64,000 bases of DNA, from assembly GCF_001484605.1 (NCBI RefSeq), contig NZ_CP013747.1, forward strand, positions 3,844,001 to 3,908,000. Reading direction: 5' to 3'. The notes beneath the pieces are model-generated. The model was not told the DNA's origin. It did not search any database and saw only the letters and a program-made list of their open reading frames with translations. Below are positions 9,240 through 17,739 of the stretch, piece by piece. The stretch is from Pseudarthrobacter sulfonivorans. Its GTDB lineage: Bacteria > Actinomycetota > Actinomycetes > Actinomycetales > Micrococcaceae. Both the position numbers and the translations under genes were made by a program. The first letter of the stretch is position 1. The number at the start of each line of letters is the position of its first letter.

Positions 9240-10145
9240 GTGACTACCACTCAGCAGACAGTACGCAAGGCCGTTATTCCCGCTGCCGGACTCGGCACCA
9301 GGTTCCTGCCGGCCACAAAAGCCATGCCCAAGGAAATGCTCCCAGTGGTGGACAAGCCGGCCATCCAGTACGTGGTTGAAGAGGCTGTCAATGTTGGCCT
9401 TAACGACATCCTGATGATCACGGGACGCAACAAGCGTGCCCTGGAGGACCACTTCGACAGGGTTCCTTCGTTGGAGGACACCCTGGAAGCCAAGGGCGAC
9501 CTGGCGAAGCTTGAGTCCATCCAGGCAGCCAGCAACCTCGGTGACATCCACTACGTCCGCCAGGGTGACCCCAACGGCCTGGGCCACGCAGTACTGCGTG
9601 CAAAGCAGCACGTCGGCAACGAACCGTTTGCAGTCCTCCTGGGCGACGACCTGATCGATGCGCGGGACGAACTCCTCAGCACCATGATCGAAGTCCAGTC
9701 CAAGACCGGCGGATCGGTGGTGGCCCTCATCGAGGTGGAGCCCTCCCAGATCAGTGCCTACGGATGTGCCGATGTGCAGGAGATCGACGGTGAAGGCTAC
9801 GTCAGGATCAACAAGCTCGTCGAAAAGCCCAGCGTGGACGAGGCGCCCTCAAACCTGGCCGTCATTGGCCGCTACGTCCTCCACCCCGCAGTTTTTGACG
9901 TACTCGAGCACACCGGCCCCGGCCGGGGCGGGGAAATCCAGCTGACCGACGCCCTGCAGGAACTGGCAGCCGGCGAAGGTGACGGCTACGGAGTTTACGG
10001 CGTGGTCTTCCGCGGCCGCCGCTACGACACCGGTGACAAGCTCAGCTACCTCAAGGCCTGCGTCCAGCTCGCCATTGACAGCGACGACCTCGGCCCCGGC
10101 CTGCGGGAGTGGCTGCCGGGCTTCACGGCCGGCCTCGCTAAATAG
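9240..10145 (+). CDS. galU: UTP-glucose-1-phosphate uridylyltransferase
   Basis: GalU makes UDP-glucose from UTP and glucose 1-phosphate for cell-wall and capsular sugars. The N-terminal nucleotidyltransferase motif AGLGTRFLPATKAMPKEMLP is complete, followed by VDKPAIQYVVEEA; the sugar-binding VEKPS and the TGDKLSYL end region are also present. At 301 residues it matches bacterial GalU. The start is a GTG at 9240. It is followed after 5 bp by a RimJ-type acetyltransferase. UDP-glucose from this enzyme is also the partner of galE further along the window. Confidence 0.96.
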   Translation: MTTTQQTVRKAVIPAAGLGTRFLPATKAMPKEMLPVVDKPAIQYVVEEAVNVGLNDILMITGRNKRALEDHFDRVPSLEDTLEAKGDLAKLESIQAASNLGDIHYVRQGDPNGLGHAVLRAKQHVGNEPFAVLLGDDLIDARDELLSTMIEVQSKTGGSVVALIEVEPSQISAYGCADVQEIDGEGYVRINKLVEKPSVDEAPSNLAVIGRYVLHPAVFDVLEHTGPGRGGEIQLTDALQELAAGEGDGYGVYGVVFRGRRYDTGDKLSYLKACVQLAIDSDDLGPGLREWLPGFTAGLAK

Positions 10146-10150
10146 CTGCC

Positions 10151-10768
10151 GTGCGCCCCGGACCCATCTGGCCCGTAACACTCGAATGCGGCGACCTGAT
10201 CCTGCGCCCCATCCGGTACCGGGACAAGAAGGAATGGACCCAGGTCCGGGGGCGCAACAGCGAGTGGCTGGCGCCCTGGGAAGCATCCAATCCGGCACCT
10301 GGCGGTGCCCTGCCTGACTACCGGCAGATGGTGCGGTCCTTGAAAATCCAGGCCGCCCAGGGGACGGCCCTGCCGTTCCTGATCACTGAGCGCACGCCCA
10401 GGTTGGCGGCCCCGGTCATCGTTGGCCAGCTGACTGTGTCCTCGATTGTGTGGGGCTCGGCCATGATGGCGACACTGGGATACTGGGTTGACCAGGCCCG
10501 CGCCGGTCACGGCATCGCACCCACGGCGGTGGCCATGGCCACTGACCATTGTTTCCAGGCCCTGGGCCTGCACCGGATGGAGATCAACATCCGGCCCGAG
10601 AATGGCCCCAGCCTGCGCGTGGTTGAGAAGCTGGGATTCCGCGACGAAGGTTACCGTCCACGCTTCCTTCACATCAACGGCGAGTGGGCGGACCACCGGT
10701 CCTTCGCGCTGACCGCTGACGAGGTCCCGGAAGGGCTGCTCGCCCCGTGGCTCGCGTCCCGGCCCTGA
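10151..10768 (+). CDS. GNAT family N-acetyltransferase, RimJ/RimL type
   Basis: The protein has the RimJ/RimL arrangement: LILRPIRYRDKKEW at the N-terminus, GYWVDQARAGHGIAPTAVA for acetyl-CoA binding, and LGLHRMEINIRPENGPSLRVVEKLGF near the C-terminus. These enzymes acetylate protein N-termini or small molecules. The start is a GTG 5 bp after galU, so it is very likely co-transcribed. The gene order galU-rimJ matches the mycobacterial Rv0993-Rv0995 block. The substrate cannot be deduced. Confidence 0.88.
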   Translation: MRPGPIWPVTLECGDLILRPIRYRDKKEWTQVRGRNSEWLAPWEASNPAPGGALPDYRQMVRSLKIQAAQGTALPFLITERTPRLAAPVIVGQLTVSSIVWGSAMMATLGYWVDQARAGHGIAPTAVAMATDHCFQALGLHRMEINIRPENGPSLRVVEKLGFRDEGYRPRFLHINGEWADHRSFALTADEVPEGLLAPWLASRP

Positions 10769-10891
10769 CCCGCCGGACCCGAACCGGCCATGGTACTTCC
10801 AAGGTCATAAATCCAATGAATTGCCACGTTGCCGGCGACACACCGTGGCTAATGCGGGGGCGGCTGCCCTAATGCTCATACGGTTTTGATT

Positions 10892-11821
10892 GTGGACTTC
10901 CCCCTAAGCAGCTCAGTGATCCTTGTGGTTGCCGTTGTGCTCTGGATCGTATGGGTTGCGCCCTACGTTCTGCGGAACCGCCGGCACCAGGCCCAGGCCG
11001 CTGGCGACTTCCTGACGGAAGTACCAGCCATTGAATCATCGGACCCGAGAGCCGGGACGGTACTGAACATCGCCGCCCAGCAGGAGAAAGCCATGGAGAT
11101 CAGGAAGAGCCCCGAAACCGCCACGGAAACGTCCGGCAACGCGACGACGCGCGGCGCGTTCCGGATCCGCTATGGCAGGACAGGGATCGCACTCGTTGGT
11201 GTCCTGGCGTTGCTGACCGCGTTTGTTTCGGGTGTTCTTCTGCCGTTCGGAATCGGAAGCGCCCTGCTGCCGGTCACCGGCCTTGCCGCCACCGTCGCAG
11301 CTGTGGCCCTGCTCCGCTTCCTGGCTGTGCGGGACCGCAAAGCGAAGGTGAACGCCGCGTTCCGCTCAGCGATGAGCGCTCCCGTGCGGCGTCAGGGATC
11401 TGCCGCCGCGGACACCGCGGCGCGTCCCGCCGCCCGGCCGGAAAGCCGTCTCTTTGACGCAGAGGCCCACCAGCCCAAGCCGAAGCCTAAGCCCCTTACC
11501 GCGATGGAGCTCCGGGAAGCCGCACTGGCTGTTGCGGTAGCCGCCGGAGATGCCAGCGCCGCCGCCGCTTCGCTGGAGCCGGCCGTCACAACCTGGGAAC
11601 CGGTGGACGTGCCAAAGCCGGTGTACGTTGAGGCCGCCAAGGCCGAGCGCCCGGCGCCCCAGCCGCTTGACCTTCCCGAGGCGCCGAAAGCCGTCGGTAA
11701 GCCGTCCCTGAAGCAGGGCGTTCCCGCAGCCACGCCCGGCGCGCCCGCCGCCAAGCCCCTCACCAAGGCGCAGAGCGCCCTGAGCAACCTCGACGACGTC
11801 CTGCAGCGCCGCCGCGCCTGA
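10892..11821 (+). CDS. SepX/GlpR-like divisome-associated single-pass membrane protein (candidate)
   Basis: An N-terminal transmembrane segment (SVILVVAVVLWIVWVAPYVLRNR) is followed by a cytoplasmic linker, two more hydrophobic helices near residues 98-150, and a long disordered Ala/Pro/Lys-rich C-terminus. Position after galU-rimJ and the start topology resemble SepX of Streptomyces and GlpR of Corynebacterium (Rv0996 region in Mycobacterium), which act at the cell-division site with Glp. The gephyrin-like glp/moeA gene that normally lies between galU and rimJ is absent here. Starts at GTG 10892 or TTG 10886 are possible; no strong ribosome site is seen. The family call rests on synteny and topology. 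Confidence 0.5.
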   Translation: MDFPLSSSVILVVAVVLWIVWVAPYVLRNRRHQAQAAGDFLTEVPAIESSDPRAGTVLNIAAQQEKAMEIRKSPETATETSGNATTRGAFRIRYGRTGIALVGVLALLTAFVSGVLLPFGIGSALLPVTGLAATVAAVALLRFLAVRDRKAKVNAAFRSAMSAPVRRQGSAAADTAARPAARPESRLFDAEAHQPKPKPKPLTAMELREAALAVAVAAGDASAAAASLEPAVTTWEPVDVPKPVYVEAAKAERPAPQPLDLPEAPKAVGKPSLKQGVPAATPGAPAAKPLTKAQSALSNLDDVLQRRRA

Positions 11822-11961
11822 TACCTCACCGGGTCCGCCCGAAGCAGACCCAGCCCCGGTCGTCAGTGCGGGCGCGGAGTGTCAATTCGCAATGCGGGAC
11901 GAAAATTTGTAGCCTAAGGTCACCGGTACCGCCGTTCCTTCCCGGGGACGCGGACTATTCC

Positions 11962-12034
11962 GGGGCTATAGCTCAGTTGGTAGAGCGCTTCGTTCGCATC
12001 GAAGAGGTCAGGAGTTCGAATCTCCTTAGCTCCA
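11962..12034 (+). tRNA. tRNA-Ala (anticodon CGC)
   Basis: A complete 73-nt cloverleaf is visible. The acceptor strand GGGGCTA pairs with TAGCTCC, giving the G3-U70 wobble pair that identifies tRNA-Ala. The D-arm contains AGCTCAGTTGGTAGAGC. The anticodon stem CTTCG/CGAAG encloses the loop TTCGCAT, anticodon CGC, reading GCG. The T-loop is GTTCGAATC. The discriminator is A, and CCA is not encoded. Confidence 0.96.
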
Positions 12035-12105
12035 CACATCATCTGTCTGGCCAGAACCGTGTTTCCCAGGCCCGCAGCTAGCTAGCACTGGATTGGACAC
12101 CATCA

Positions 12106-13701
12106 ATGAGTTTGATCCGGCTGAACGACGTCAACGTGAGCTTTGACAAAACCCAGGTTCTCCGCGAAGCCTTTTTCAAGCTTGAAGCAGGGGACAGGGT
12201 CGGCCTGATCGGCAAGAACGGTTCGGGCAAGTCCACCATCCTGAAGCTGATCCAGGGCCAGGTGGCTCCCGATTCCGGGACCGTCGCCGTCGAGCTCGGA
12301 ACCAAGGCTGCATACTTCTCGCAGTTCTCGGAGCTGAACGGCGAATCCACCATCGCGGAGGTCCTGGACGGGCTGTTCGCCCATGTGAAAGAGATCGAAG
12401 CCGAGCTCGCAGGCATCGACGCGGCCATCGCCGCCGACTCCTCAGACGCAGCACGGCTGGATGAACTGATCCACCGCCAGTCCGAACTCTTTGAGGCGAT
12501 GGACCGGCTGGATGGCTGGGACTATCAGCGCAGCATCGACAAAGTACTCACCACCCTCGGCTTCAGCGACCACCACCGCACGTGCGCCATCGATGAGCTC
12601 TCCGGCGGCTGGCGGAACCGGGCAGCGCTGGCAAAGATCCTGCTGGAAGCCCCGGATGTCCTCCTGCTTGATGAACCCACCAACTACCTTGACGTGGCGG
12701 GCGTCGAATGGCTGGAAGGCTGGTTCCGGACCTTCAAAGGCGCTGCGATCATCGTCTCGCACGACCGGAAGTTCCTGGACTCCGTTGTCACCCGGATCAT
12801 CGAAGTGGAGAACTTCCACCTCCACGAATACCCGGGAAACTTCGCCGAATACGTGGTGGCGAAGCAGTTCAAGCTCAAGAGCCTGGAGAGCCAGTTCGTT
12901 CACGAGTCCGAGCTGCTGGCCTTCGAGGCCGAAGGCATCTCCGACCGGCGGGAAGCGGCCAAGGCGGCCGGCAAGGGACTGGCAAACCAGCTGGCCAGGA
13001 TCAAGAAGTCCCGGGCGCCCCGGCCCGTGGACCAGATCATCACGGAGATATACGGCGGCCTGTACGTCAAGGATGTCCTGTGCCGGGTGGAATCCCTGAG
13101 CAAGGCCTACGGCGGCAGGACGCTGTTCAGCGGCCTCAGTTTCGAGATCGGGCGCGGCAACCGCATCGCCGTCATCGGATCCAACGGCAGCGGGAAGACG
13201 ACGCTGCTCCGGGCGCTCACCGGCGAAGAGCCGGCCGATTCAGGCAGCGTGGCCTGGGCCAAGGGCGCCGGAATGGTCTCCTACAACCAGGTGCTGGAGG
13301 AACTGGACGACGACGACACGGTCACCCATGCGGTCAACGCGATGCCTGAGAGCCTGGCCCTGACGGCGACGAAGAAGTCAGTGAACAGGTTCCTGGCCAT
13401 GTTCCAGTTCTCCGAAGCTGATCTGAAGCAGAAGATCGGCAACCTCTCAGGCGGCCAGCGTGCCCGCGTGGCCATGGCCCAATGCCTGCTCTCGGGTGCT
13501 TCGGTCCTGCTGCTGGATGAGCCCACCAACCACTTGGACCTCTCCAGCACCCAGGTTATGGAGCGTGCCCTGCTGCATTTCCCGGGGGCAGTGGTGGTGG
13601 TCAGCCACGACCGATTCTTCACCGACAAGATTGCCAACCGCCGGCTGGTGTTCGGCGCCGCGAACTCAGGCCACGGGAGTGTGGAACTCCACGTCGCCTG
13701 A
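12106..13701 (+). CDS. ABC-F family ATP-binding protein
   Basis: Two ABC domains occur in one 531-residue chain with no membrane segments, which defines ABC-F. Domain 1 has Walker A GKNGSGKST (36-44), signature ELSGGWRNR and Walker B VLLLDEPTNYLD. A linker rich in charged residues follows (about 240-310). Domain 2 has GSNGSGKTT, NLSGGQRARVAMA and VLLLDEPTNHLD. ABC-F proteins bind the ribosomal E site and relieve stalling or give antibiotic protection. The gene lies 71 bp after tRNA-Ala. It is a general Uup/Ettan-like member; no specific resistance role can be assigned. Confidence 0.93.
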   Translation: MSLIRLNDVNVSFDKTQVLREAFFKLEAGDRVGLIGKNGSGKSTILKLIQGQVAPDSGTVAVELGTKAAYFSQFSELNGESTIAEVLDGLFAHVKEIEAELAGIDAAIAADSSDAARLDELIHRQSELFEAMDRLDGWDYQRSIDKVLTTLGFSDHHRTCAIDELSGGWRNRAALAKILLEAPDVLLLDEPTNYLDVAGVEWLEGWFRTFKGAAIIVSHDRKFLDSVVTRIIEVENFHLHEYPGNFAEYVVAKQFKLKSLESQFVHESELLAFEAEGISDRREAAKAAGKGLANQLARIKKSRAPRPVDQIITEIYGGLYVKDVLCRVESLSKAYGGRTLFSGLSFEIGRGNRIAVIGSNGSGKTTLLRALTGEEPADSGSVAWAKGAGMVSYNQVLEELDDDDTVTHAVNAMPESLALTATKKSVNRFLAMFQFSEADLKQKIGNLSGGQRARVAMAQCLLSGASVLLLDEPTNHLDLSSTQVMERALLHFPGAVVVVSHDRFFTDKIANRRLVFGAANSGHGSVELHVA

Positions 13702-13740
13702 GGCTCCGGGGAGCCTGAGGGCGACGCACCGCCTCCAGCC

Positions 13741-14736
13741 CTACAGCCAGCCTTTCCTCTTGAAAATGGCGTACATCAGGCCTGCGGTGCCGGCCATCAG
13801 CGCGATGGCCATCGGGTAGCCAATGACCCAGTGGAGTTCGGGCATGTGGTCGAAGTTCATTCCGTAGACCCCTGCTACGAAGGAAGGCGCAAAGAAGATC
13901 GCCGCCCAGGAGGAGATCTTCTTCACCTGTTCGTTCTGTTTGGCGCTGGCCTCATTCTGCCGGTTGGCGGTCAGCGTTCCGTCCAGCGTGAGGGCGTTCT
14001 GCAACAGATCACGGAATGAATCCGCGCGCGAGATGACCCGCTCCACATGGTCCTCGACGTCCCGCAGGCTGTGCTGCAGTTCAGAGTCCACGCCGTACTT
14101 TTCAAAGCCACGCTTGAGCTGCTGCATCATGTCCGGCAGGGGATGGATGGCGCGCTGGAACTGGATGACTTCCCGGGCCAGTTCATAGATGCGGCGGGAG
14201 ACGGTGTTGTCACCGCTGAAGAGCTGGTCCTCGATCTCGTCAATGTCGTTTTCCAGCCCGGCCACTACCGGTGCGTAGTCGTCCACCACCAGGTCCAGCA
14301 GCGCGTAGAGAACGGCTTCCGGGCCGTGCCGGAGCAGGTCGGGTCGGCCTTCCAGGCGCCGCCTGACGCGGGCAACGCCGGCCATTTCGGCGTGGCGGAT
14401 GGTGACCACGAAGTTCCGGCCCGTGAAGATGTGCAGCTCGCCGAATTCCACGGTCTCGGTGGCATCCAGGTACCGCGCGGGGCGCAGCACAGTAAAGAGG
14501 TTGTCCTCGTAGCGTTCAAGCTTGGGCCGCTGGTGCGCCGAAATGGCGTCCTCCACGGCCAGGGCATGAAGCCCGAATTCGGTGGCCACGGCACTCATTT
14601 CCGCCGCCGTGGGCCGGTACAGCCCGATCCAGGCCATGCCCCCATGATGGGCGAGGGTCTCGAAGGTCTGTTCCAGGCTCTCCGGCTCCGCGCTGCGGAC
14701 GCCGTCCACGTAGACGGCGTTGTCGATGATGGTCAC
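13741..14736 (-). CDS. corA: CorA family magnesium/cobalt transporter
   Basis: The 331-residue protein has the CorA plan: an N-terminal cytoplasmic alpha/beta domain, a long helical funnel, and two C-terminal transmembrane helices with the selectivity motif YGMNF just after the first. The C-terminus ends in the usual basic KRKGWL. CorA forms pentameric Mg2+ channels. Its 3' end faces the ABC-F gene. It is preceded, one base away, by the end of a DUF1761 gene on the same strand, suggesting one transcript. Confidence 0.94.
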   Translation of the reverse strand: MTIIDNAVYVDGVRSAEPESLEQTFETLAHHGGMAWIGLYRPTAAEMSAVATEFGLHALAVEDAISAHQRPKLERYEDNLFTVLRPARYLDATETVEFGELHIFTGRNFVVTIRHAEMAGVARVRRRLEGRPDLLRHGPEAVLYALLDLVVDDYAPVVAGLENDIDEIEDQLFSGDNTVSRRIYELAREVIQFQRAIHPLPDMMQQLKRGFEKYGVDSELQHSLRDVEDHVERVISRADSFRDLLQNALTLDGTLTANRQNEASAKQNEQVKKISSWAAIFFAPSFVAGVYGMNFDHMPELHWVIGYPMAIALMAGTAGLMYAIFKRKGWL

Positions 14737-14737
14737 G

Positions 14738-15163
14738 TCAGGACAGAGCCCCGATGATTGCGCCGGCTAGCGTCATGGCGAGCAGGTCGTGGCCGGAATC
14801 GATCAGGGTCACAGCCGTCGGGCGGCCTGCAAATCCGTTATGGATGACATGTCCGCCAGCGCGGAACACCAGCGCGAGCACCAGGGCGAACCCGCCGCCC
14901 GCCGCGGCGTTGTCCAGGCCCAGTTTGCTGATCAGGACGGCCAGCAGGACGGCGGTCAGGGCAGCGGCGACCATCATGGGAACCCAGATTCCCGCGCCGC
15001 CGCTGATGTTCTTGAGGTCCTCTTCAGTCTTTCCGATGGCGGCCATCCACCGCTTACCCAGCACGGCCGGCATGTACCAGACGAAGCCGATGGCCATGCT
15101 CGAAATGAAGGCCAGCGCCACGGCGAACCAGTTGATCTGTGAAATATGCGAAAGCCAATCCAT
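14738..15163 (-). CDS. DUF1761 domain membrane protein
   Basis: The 141-residue protein has four hydrophobic segments. The N-terminal INWFAVALAFISSMAIGFVWY and the C-terminal GHDLLAMTLAGAIIGAL are typical of DUF1761, a family of small membrane proteins of unknown function. Its stop is a single base from the corA start, and it lies next to an Lrp/AsnC gene on the same strand. Confidence 0.82.
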   Translation of the reverse strand: MDWLSHISQINWFAVALAFISSMAIGFVWYMPAVLGKRWMAAIGKTEEDLKNISGGAGIWVPMMVAAALTAVLLAVLISKLGLDNAAAGGGFALVLALVFRAGGHVIHNGFAGRPTAVTLIDSGHDLLAMTLAGAIIGALS

Positions 15164-15172
15164 GCTCGAATC

Positions 15173-15736
15173 CTAACTGCCTTCGGCGGGCCCGCCGCCG
15201 CGCCCGGACAATTGCTTGGGCCGTGTTGGCGTACCGGGCACGGCCTGTGCGAGGCGCCTGATCAGGGGTTCGGTCCGGTAAGGAATATGGGTGTGGAGAG
15301 CCAGGACAGTTTCGGTCCGGATGACGCCCTTGATGCGGAGGATCTGGCGAAGGGCGGACTGCAGGTTGTGCGTATCGGTGGCCACCACACGGCACCACAC
15401 GTCGCCTCGCCCCGAGATCTCATGGACCTCCAGGACCTGGGGGAGCAGCCGGAGGGCGCCCACAACTCCGTCCAGTTCCCGGTGCGTCACTTCGATCGTG
15501 ACGAAGGCGACGACGTCGTACCCCACGGCCTCGAGGTCGATCTCGCGGCCGCCGTCGTGCAGCACTCCGGCCCGGAGCAGGCGCCGGACCCGCGTCTGCG
15601 CTGTGTTGCGCGCAATCCCCAGCGCCTCGGCTAACTCGCCGATCTGGATGCGGGGATCGTGGATGAGTTCCAGGAGGATCTTCAGGTCAGTGGGATCAAG
15701 GGTAGGCAAACTGTCACTTTCAGTTATTGGAGACAC
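15173..15736 (-). CDS. Lrp/AsnC family transcriptional regulator
   Basis: The N-terminal winged helix-turn-helix is LDPTDLKILLELIHDPRI...AEALGIARNTAQTRVRRL, followed by the RAM ligand-binding domain (VAFVTIEV, EISGRGDVWCRVVATD). Lrp/AsnC proteins respond to amino acids or related small molecules. The frame is open to 15790, but the region upstream of GTG 15736 is AT-rich, non-conserved sequence that contains a palindrome, so 15736 (VSPITES) is preferred. The regulator is divergent from an MFS exporter and probably controls it. Confidence 0.85.
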   Translation of the reverse strand: MSPITESDSLPTLDPTDLKILLELIHDPRIQIGELAEALGIARNTAQTRVRRLLRAGVLHDGGREIDLEAVGYDVVAFVTIEVTHRELDGVVGALRLLPQVLEVHEISGRGDVWCRVVATDTHNLQSALRQILRIKGVIRTETVLALHTHIPYRTEPLIRRLAQAVPGTPTRPKQLSGRGGGPAEGS

Positions 15737-15740
15737 CAAA

Positions 15741-15761
15741 AATTGCGTATTTTGCTCAATT
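15741..15761. promoter_or_regulatory. Candidate Lrp/AsnC operator palindrome
   Basis: AATTG and CAATT are separated by 11 bases (AATTG-CGTATTTTGCT-CAATT) in an AT-rich patch between the divergent Lrp/AsnC and MFS genes. Lrp-family operators are typically degenerate palindromes of about this size with A/T centres. The site lies immediately upstream of the preferred regulator start. Binding is inferred. Confidence 0.45.
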
Positions 15762-15876
15762 GTTCCACGGACAAGCGCCCAAACGGTCACCTCTGAAGCA
15801 TTCTTTAGGTATCAATTTCCCCCGGGGCGGCCTCCCACAAGGACCTCCCTCCCCGGTCGACGCCAAGGCAGCGCCA

Positions 15877-17118
15877 ATGACAGTCTTCAATGAACTCCGC
15901 ATGCGTCCGGCCACCGCCGGGCGCCAGGGCTGGGATGCATCCACCACCGCACGGCTGGTGATGGCCGGCGCCGTCATCTTCACCTTGCTGGTCGGTGCGA
16001 ACCTGGCCACGCCCCTGTATCCGCTGCTCCAGGCAAACCTTGGCCTCTCGGCACTCGGCGTCACGGCGGCCTTTGCCAGCTATGTCCTGGCCCTGGTGGC
16101 AACGCTGATGCTGGCCGGGCACTGGTCGGACCACATCGGCCGGCGGGCGGCGCTCATCCTGGCTGTACTCGCCGGACTGGCGGGCAGCTGGGTCTTCTCG
16201 CAGGCCGAAAACCTCGTGGCGCTCTCTGCCGGACGGGCCCTTCAGGGTGTGGCCGTTGCCCTGGCAACGGGTGCCAGCGCAGCCGCACTGCGGGAACTGC
16301 TCCCGACCCGGCCGGAGTGGGCCACCCGTTTCACCCTGCTGGCGACGGCGGGAGGCGTGGCTGCAGGTCCCGTCATCGGCGGCCTGCTGTCGCTGCTGCC
16401 CGGGCCCACCACGGCCCCGTACTATGTTCACTCGCTCGTCCTGGCGGCAATGCTGGTGCCGCTGTACCTGCTTCAGGCCCGGCCGGCCATCAAGCCTCCG
16501 GTCGGCCGGCGGCCCGTCCTGGTCCTGGCTCCCCGCCGGCCTTCGGTATCCACCGAGGCGAGGGGCGCTTTCTGGCTTGCGGCCGCCGTCGGCTTCCTCA
16601 GCTTCTCCGTCTTTGGATTTTGCCTGTCGCTGGCACCGGCCTATTTCGCCCCGATCATTCAGACCGATTCACGGCCGTTGATCGGCGCCCTGGCCGGGAT
16701 GACGCTGGCCGCCTCCGCCGTGAGCCAGGTGCTGTCCGTGCGGGGCCGCTTTGTGGTGCCCGCGGGGCTGGCGGTCCTGGGCGCCTCGGTGCTGCTCCTG
16801 GCTGCCGCGGCCGCCTGGAGCAGTCCGCTGATGCTCGCCGCCGCCAGCGTCGGTGCGGGGCTGGGCCAGGGGGTCGCCTTCCGGACGGTCTTCAATGATG
16901 TGGCCGCCAAGGTGGAATCGTCACAGCACGCCCAGGTCATCAGCACCGTTTATGTCATCACGTACCTGGGCAGCGCCGTGCCCGTCATCGGGCTGGGCTG
17001 GGCCACAGCGGTGTTCGGGCTGCCGACGGCGGTCACGGGCTTCGTAGTGCTGTGCAGCGCCGCCGCACTGGCGCTGTCCGCCGTCACGCTTCGGACTGCG
17101 CTGCAGCGGACAGCCTAG
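15877..17118 (+). CDS. MFS transporter
   Basis: After the ATG at 15877 the protein has about 413 residues with twelve hydrophobic segments and the MFS loop motif GHWSDHIGRRAALI between helices 2 and 3. The longer frame from 15727 adds 50 residues of non-membrane sequence overlapping the regulator promoter and is rejected. Its stop overlaps the convergent Lrp/AsnC gene by 4 bp. Flanking by two Lrp/AsnC regulators suggests efflux or uptake of an amino acid or related metabolite, but the substrate is unknown. Confidence 0.87.
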   Translation: MTVFNELRMRPATAGRQGWDASTTARLVMAGAVIFTLLVGANLATPLYPLLQANLGLSALGVTAAFASYVLALVATLMLAGHWSDHIGRRAALILAVLAGLAGSWVFSQAENLVALSAGRALQGVAVALATGASAAALRELLPTRPEWATRFTLLATAGGVAAGPVIGGLLSLLPGPTTAPYYVHSLVLAAMLVPLYLLQARPAIKPPVGRRPVLVLAPRRPSVSTEARGAFWLAAAVGFLSFSVFGFCLSLAPAYFAPIIQTDSRPLIGALAGMTLAASAVSQVLSVRGRFVVPAGLAVLGASVLLLAAAAAWSSPLMLAAASVGAGLGQGVAFRTVFNDVAAKVESSQHAQVISTVYVITYLGSAVPVIGLGWATAVFGLPTAVTGFVVLCSAAALALSAVTLRTALQRTA

Positions 17119-17618
17119 TCCGGCAGCGGGCCGTGGTTCCCCTGGATGTGCTCAAAGACGAGGGTGGTCTCGGTGTGGCCCACCACGGGGTCGGTGGCGA
17201 GATTGTCCAGGACCCAGTCCCGCAGGTCCTCGGTGCTGGCGACGGCGATGTGCAGCAGGTAATCCACGGAGCCTGACGTGTGGAAGGTGGAGAGGACCGC
17301 GGGCAGGTGCGGAACGCGGGCGGTGAAGCGGTCGATCTGGTCCCTGTCGTGGGCCCGCAACCGGACGGCCACAAGCGCCTGGACGGACCTGCCGATGGCC
17401 GAGAGGCTGAGCTTCGCCTCAAATCCCTGGACAATGCCACGTTCGGACAATGCGCGGGTCCGCATGAGCGCGGTGGACGGTGCAATGCCCACCAGTTCTG
17501 CCAACTGCTTGTTGGAGATCCGTGCATCGTCCACCAAGGCGGCCAGAAGCCGTTCATCGATGGCATCCAGCGGCTCAAAGTGGCTGGCCGGCCGGATGCT
17601 TTTTGGGTTGCTGCTCAT
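17115..17618 (-). CDS. Lrp/AsnC family transcriptional regulator (second)
   Basis: The N-terminal HTH is DERLLAALVDDARISNKQLAELVGIAPSTALMRTRAL and the RAM domain carries LHIAVASTEDLRDWVLD. The 167-residue length is normal. The start ATG at 17618 follows a GGAGAT ribosome site. It is upstream of, but opposite in 3' end to, the first MFS gene, and is separated by about 120 bp from the next MFS gene on the same strand. The effector is not known. Confidence 0.92.
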   Translation of the reverse strand: MSSNPKSIRPASHFEPLDAIDERLLAALVDDARISNKQLAELVGIAPSTALMRTRALSERGIVQGFEAKLSLSAIGRSVQALVAVRLRAHDRDQIDRFTARVPHLPAVLSTFHTSGSVDYLLHIAVASTEDLRDWVLDNLATDPVVGHTETTLVFEHIQGNHGPLPD

Positions 17619-17739
17619 GGAATCTCCTTGAATGTCCGTCAGTTCATCCTAGACGCCGGATTCCTGTTGATCACCCCGGAACGCAACCTTCCCTGCCGAA
17701 CAATCGCCAGACACACTTGCCATTTAATGGCGGATAGTT

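Noticed and set aside
15727..15876. 50-residue N-terminal extension of the first MFS transporter
   Set aside because: It overlaps the regulator promoter, has no membrane pattern, and the ATG at 15877 gives a normal N-terminus.
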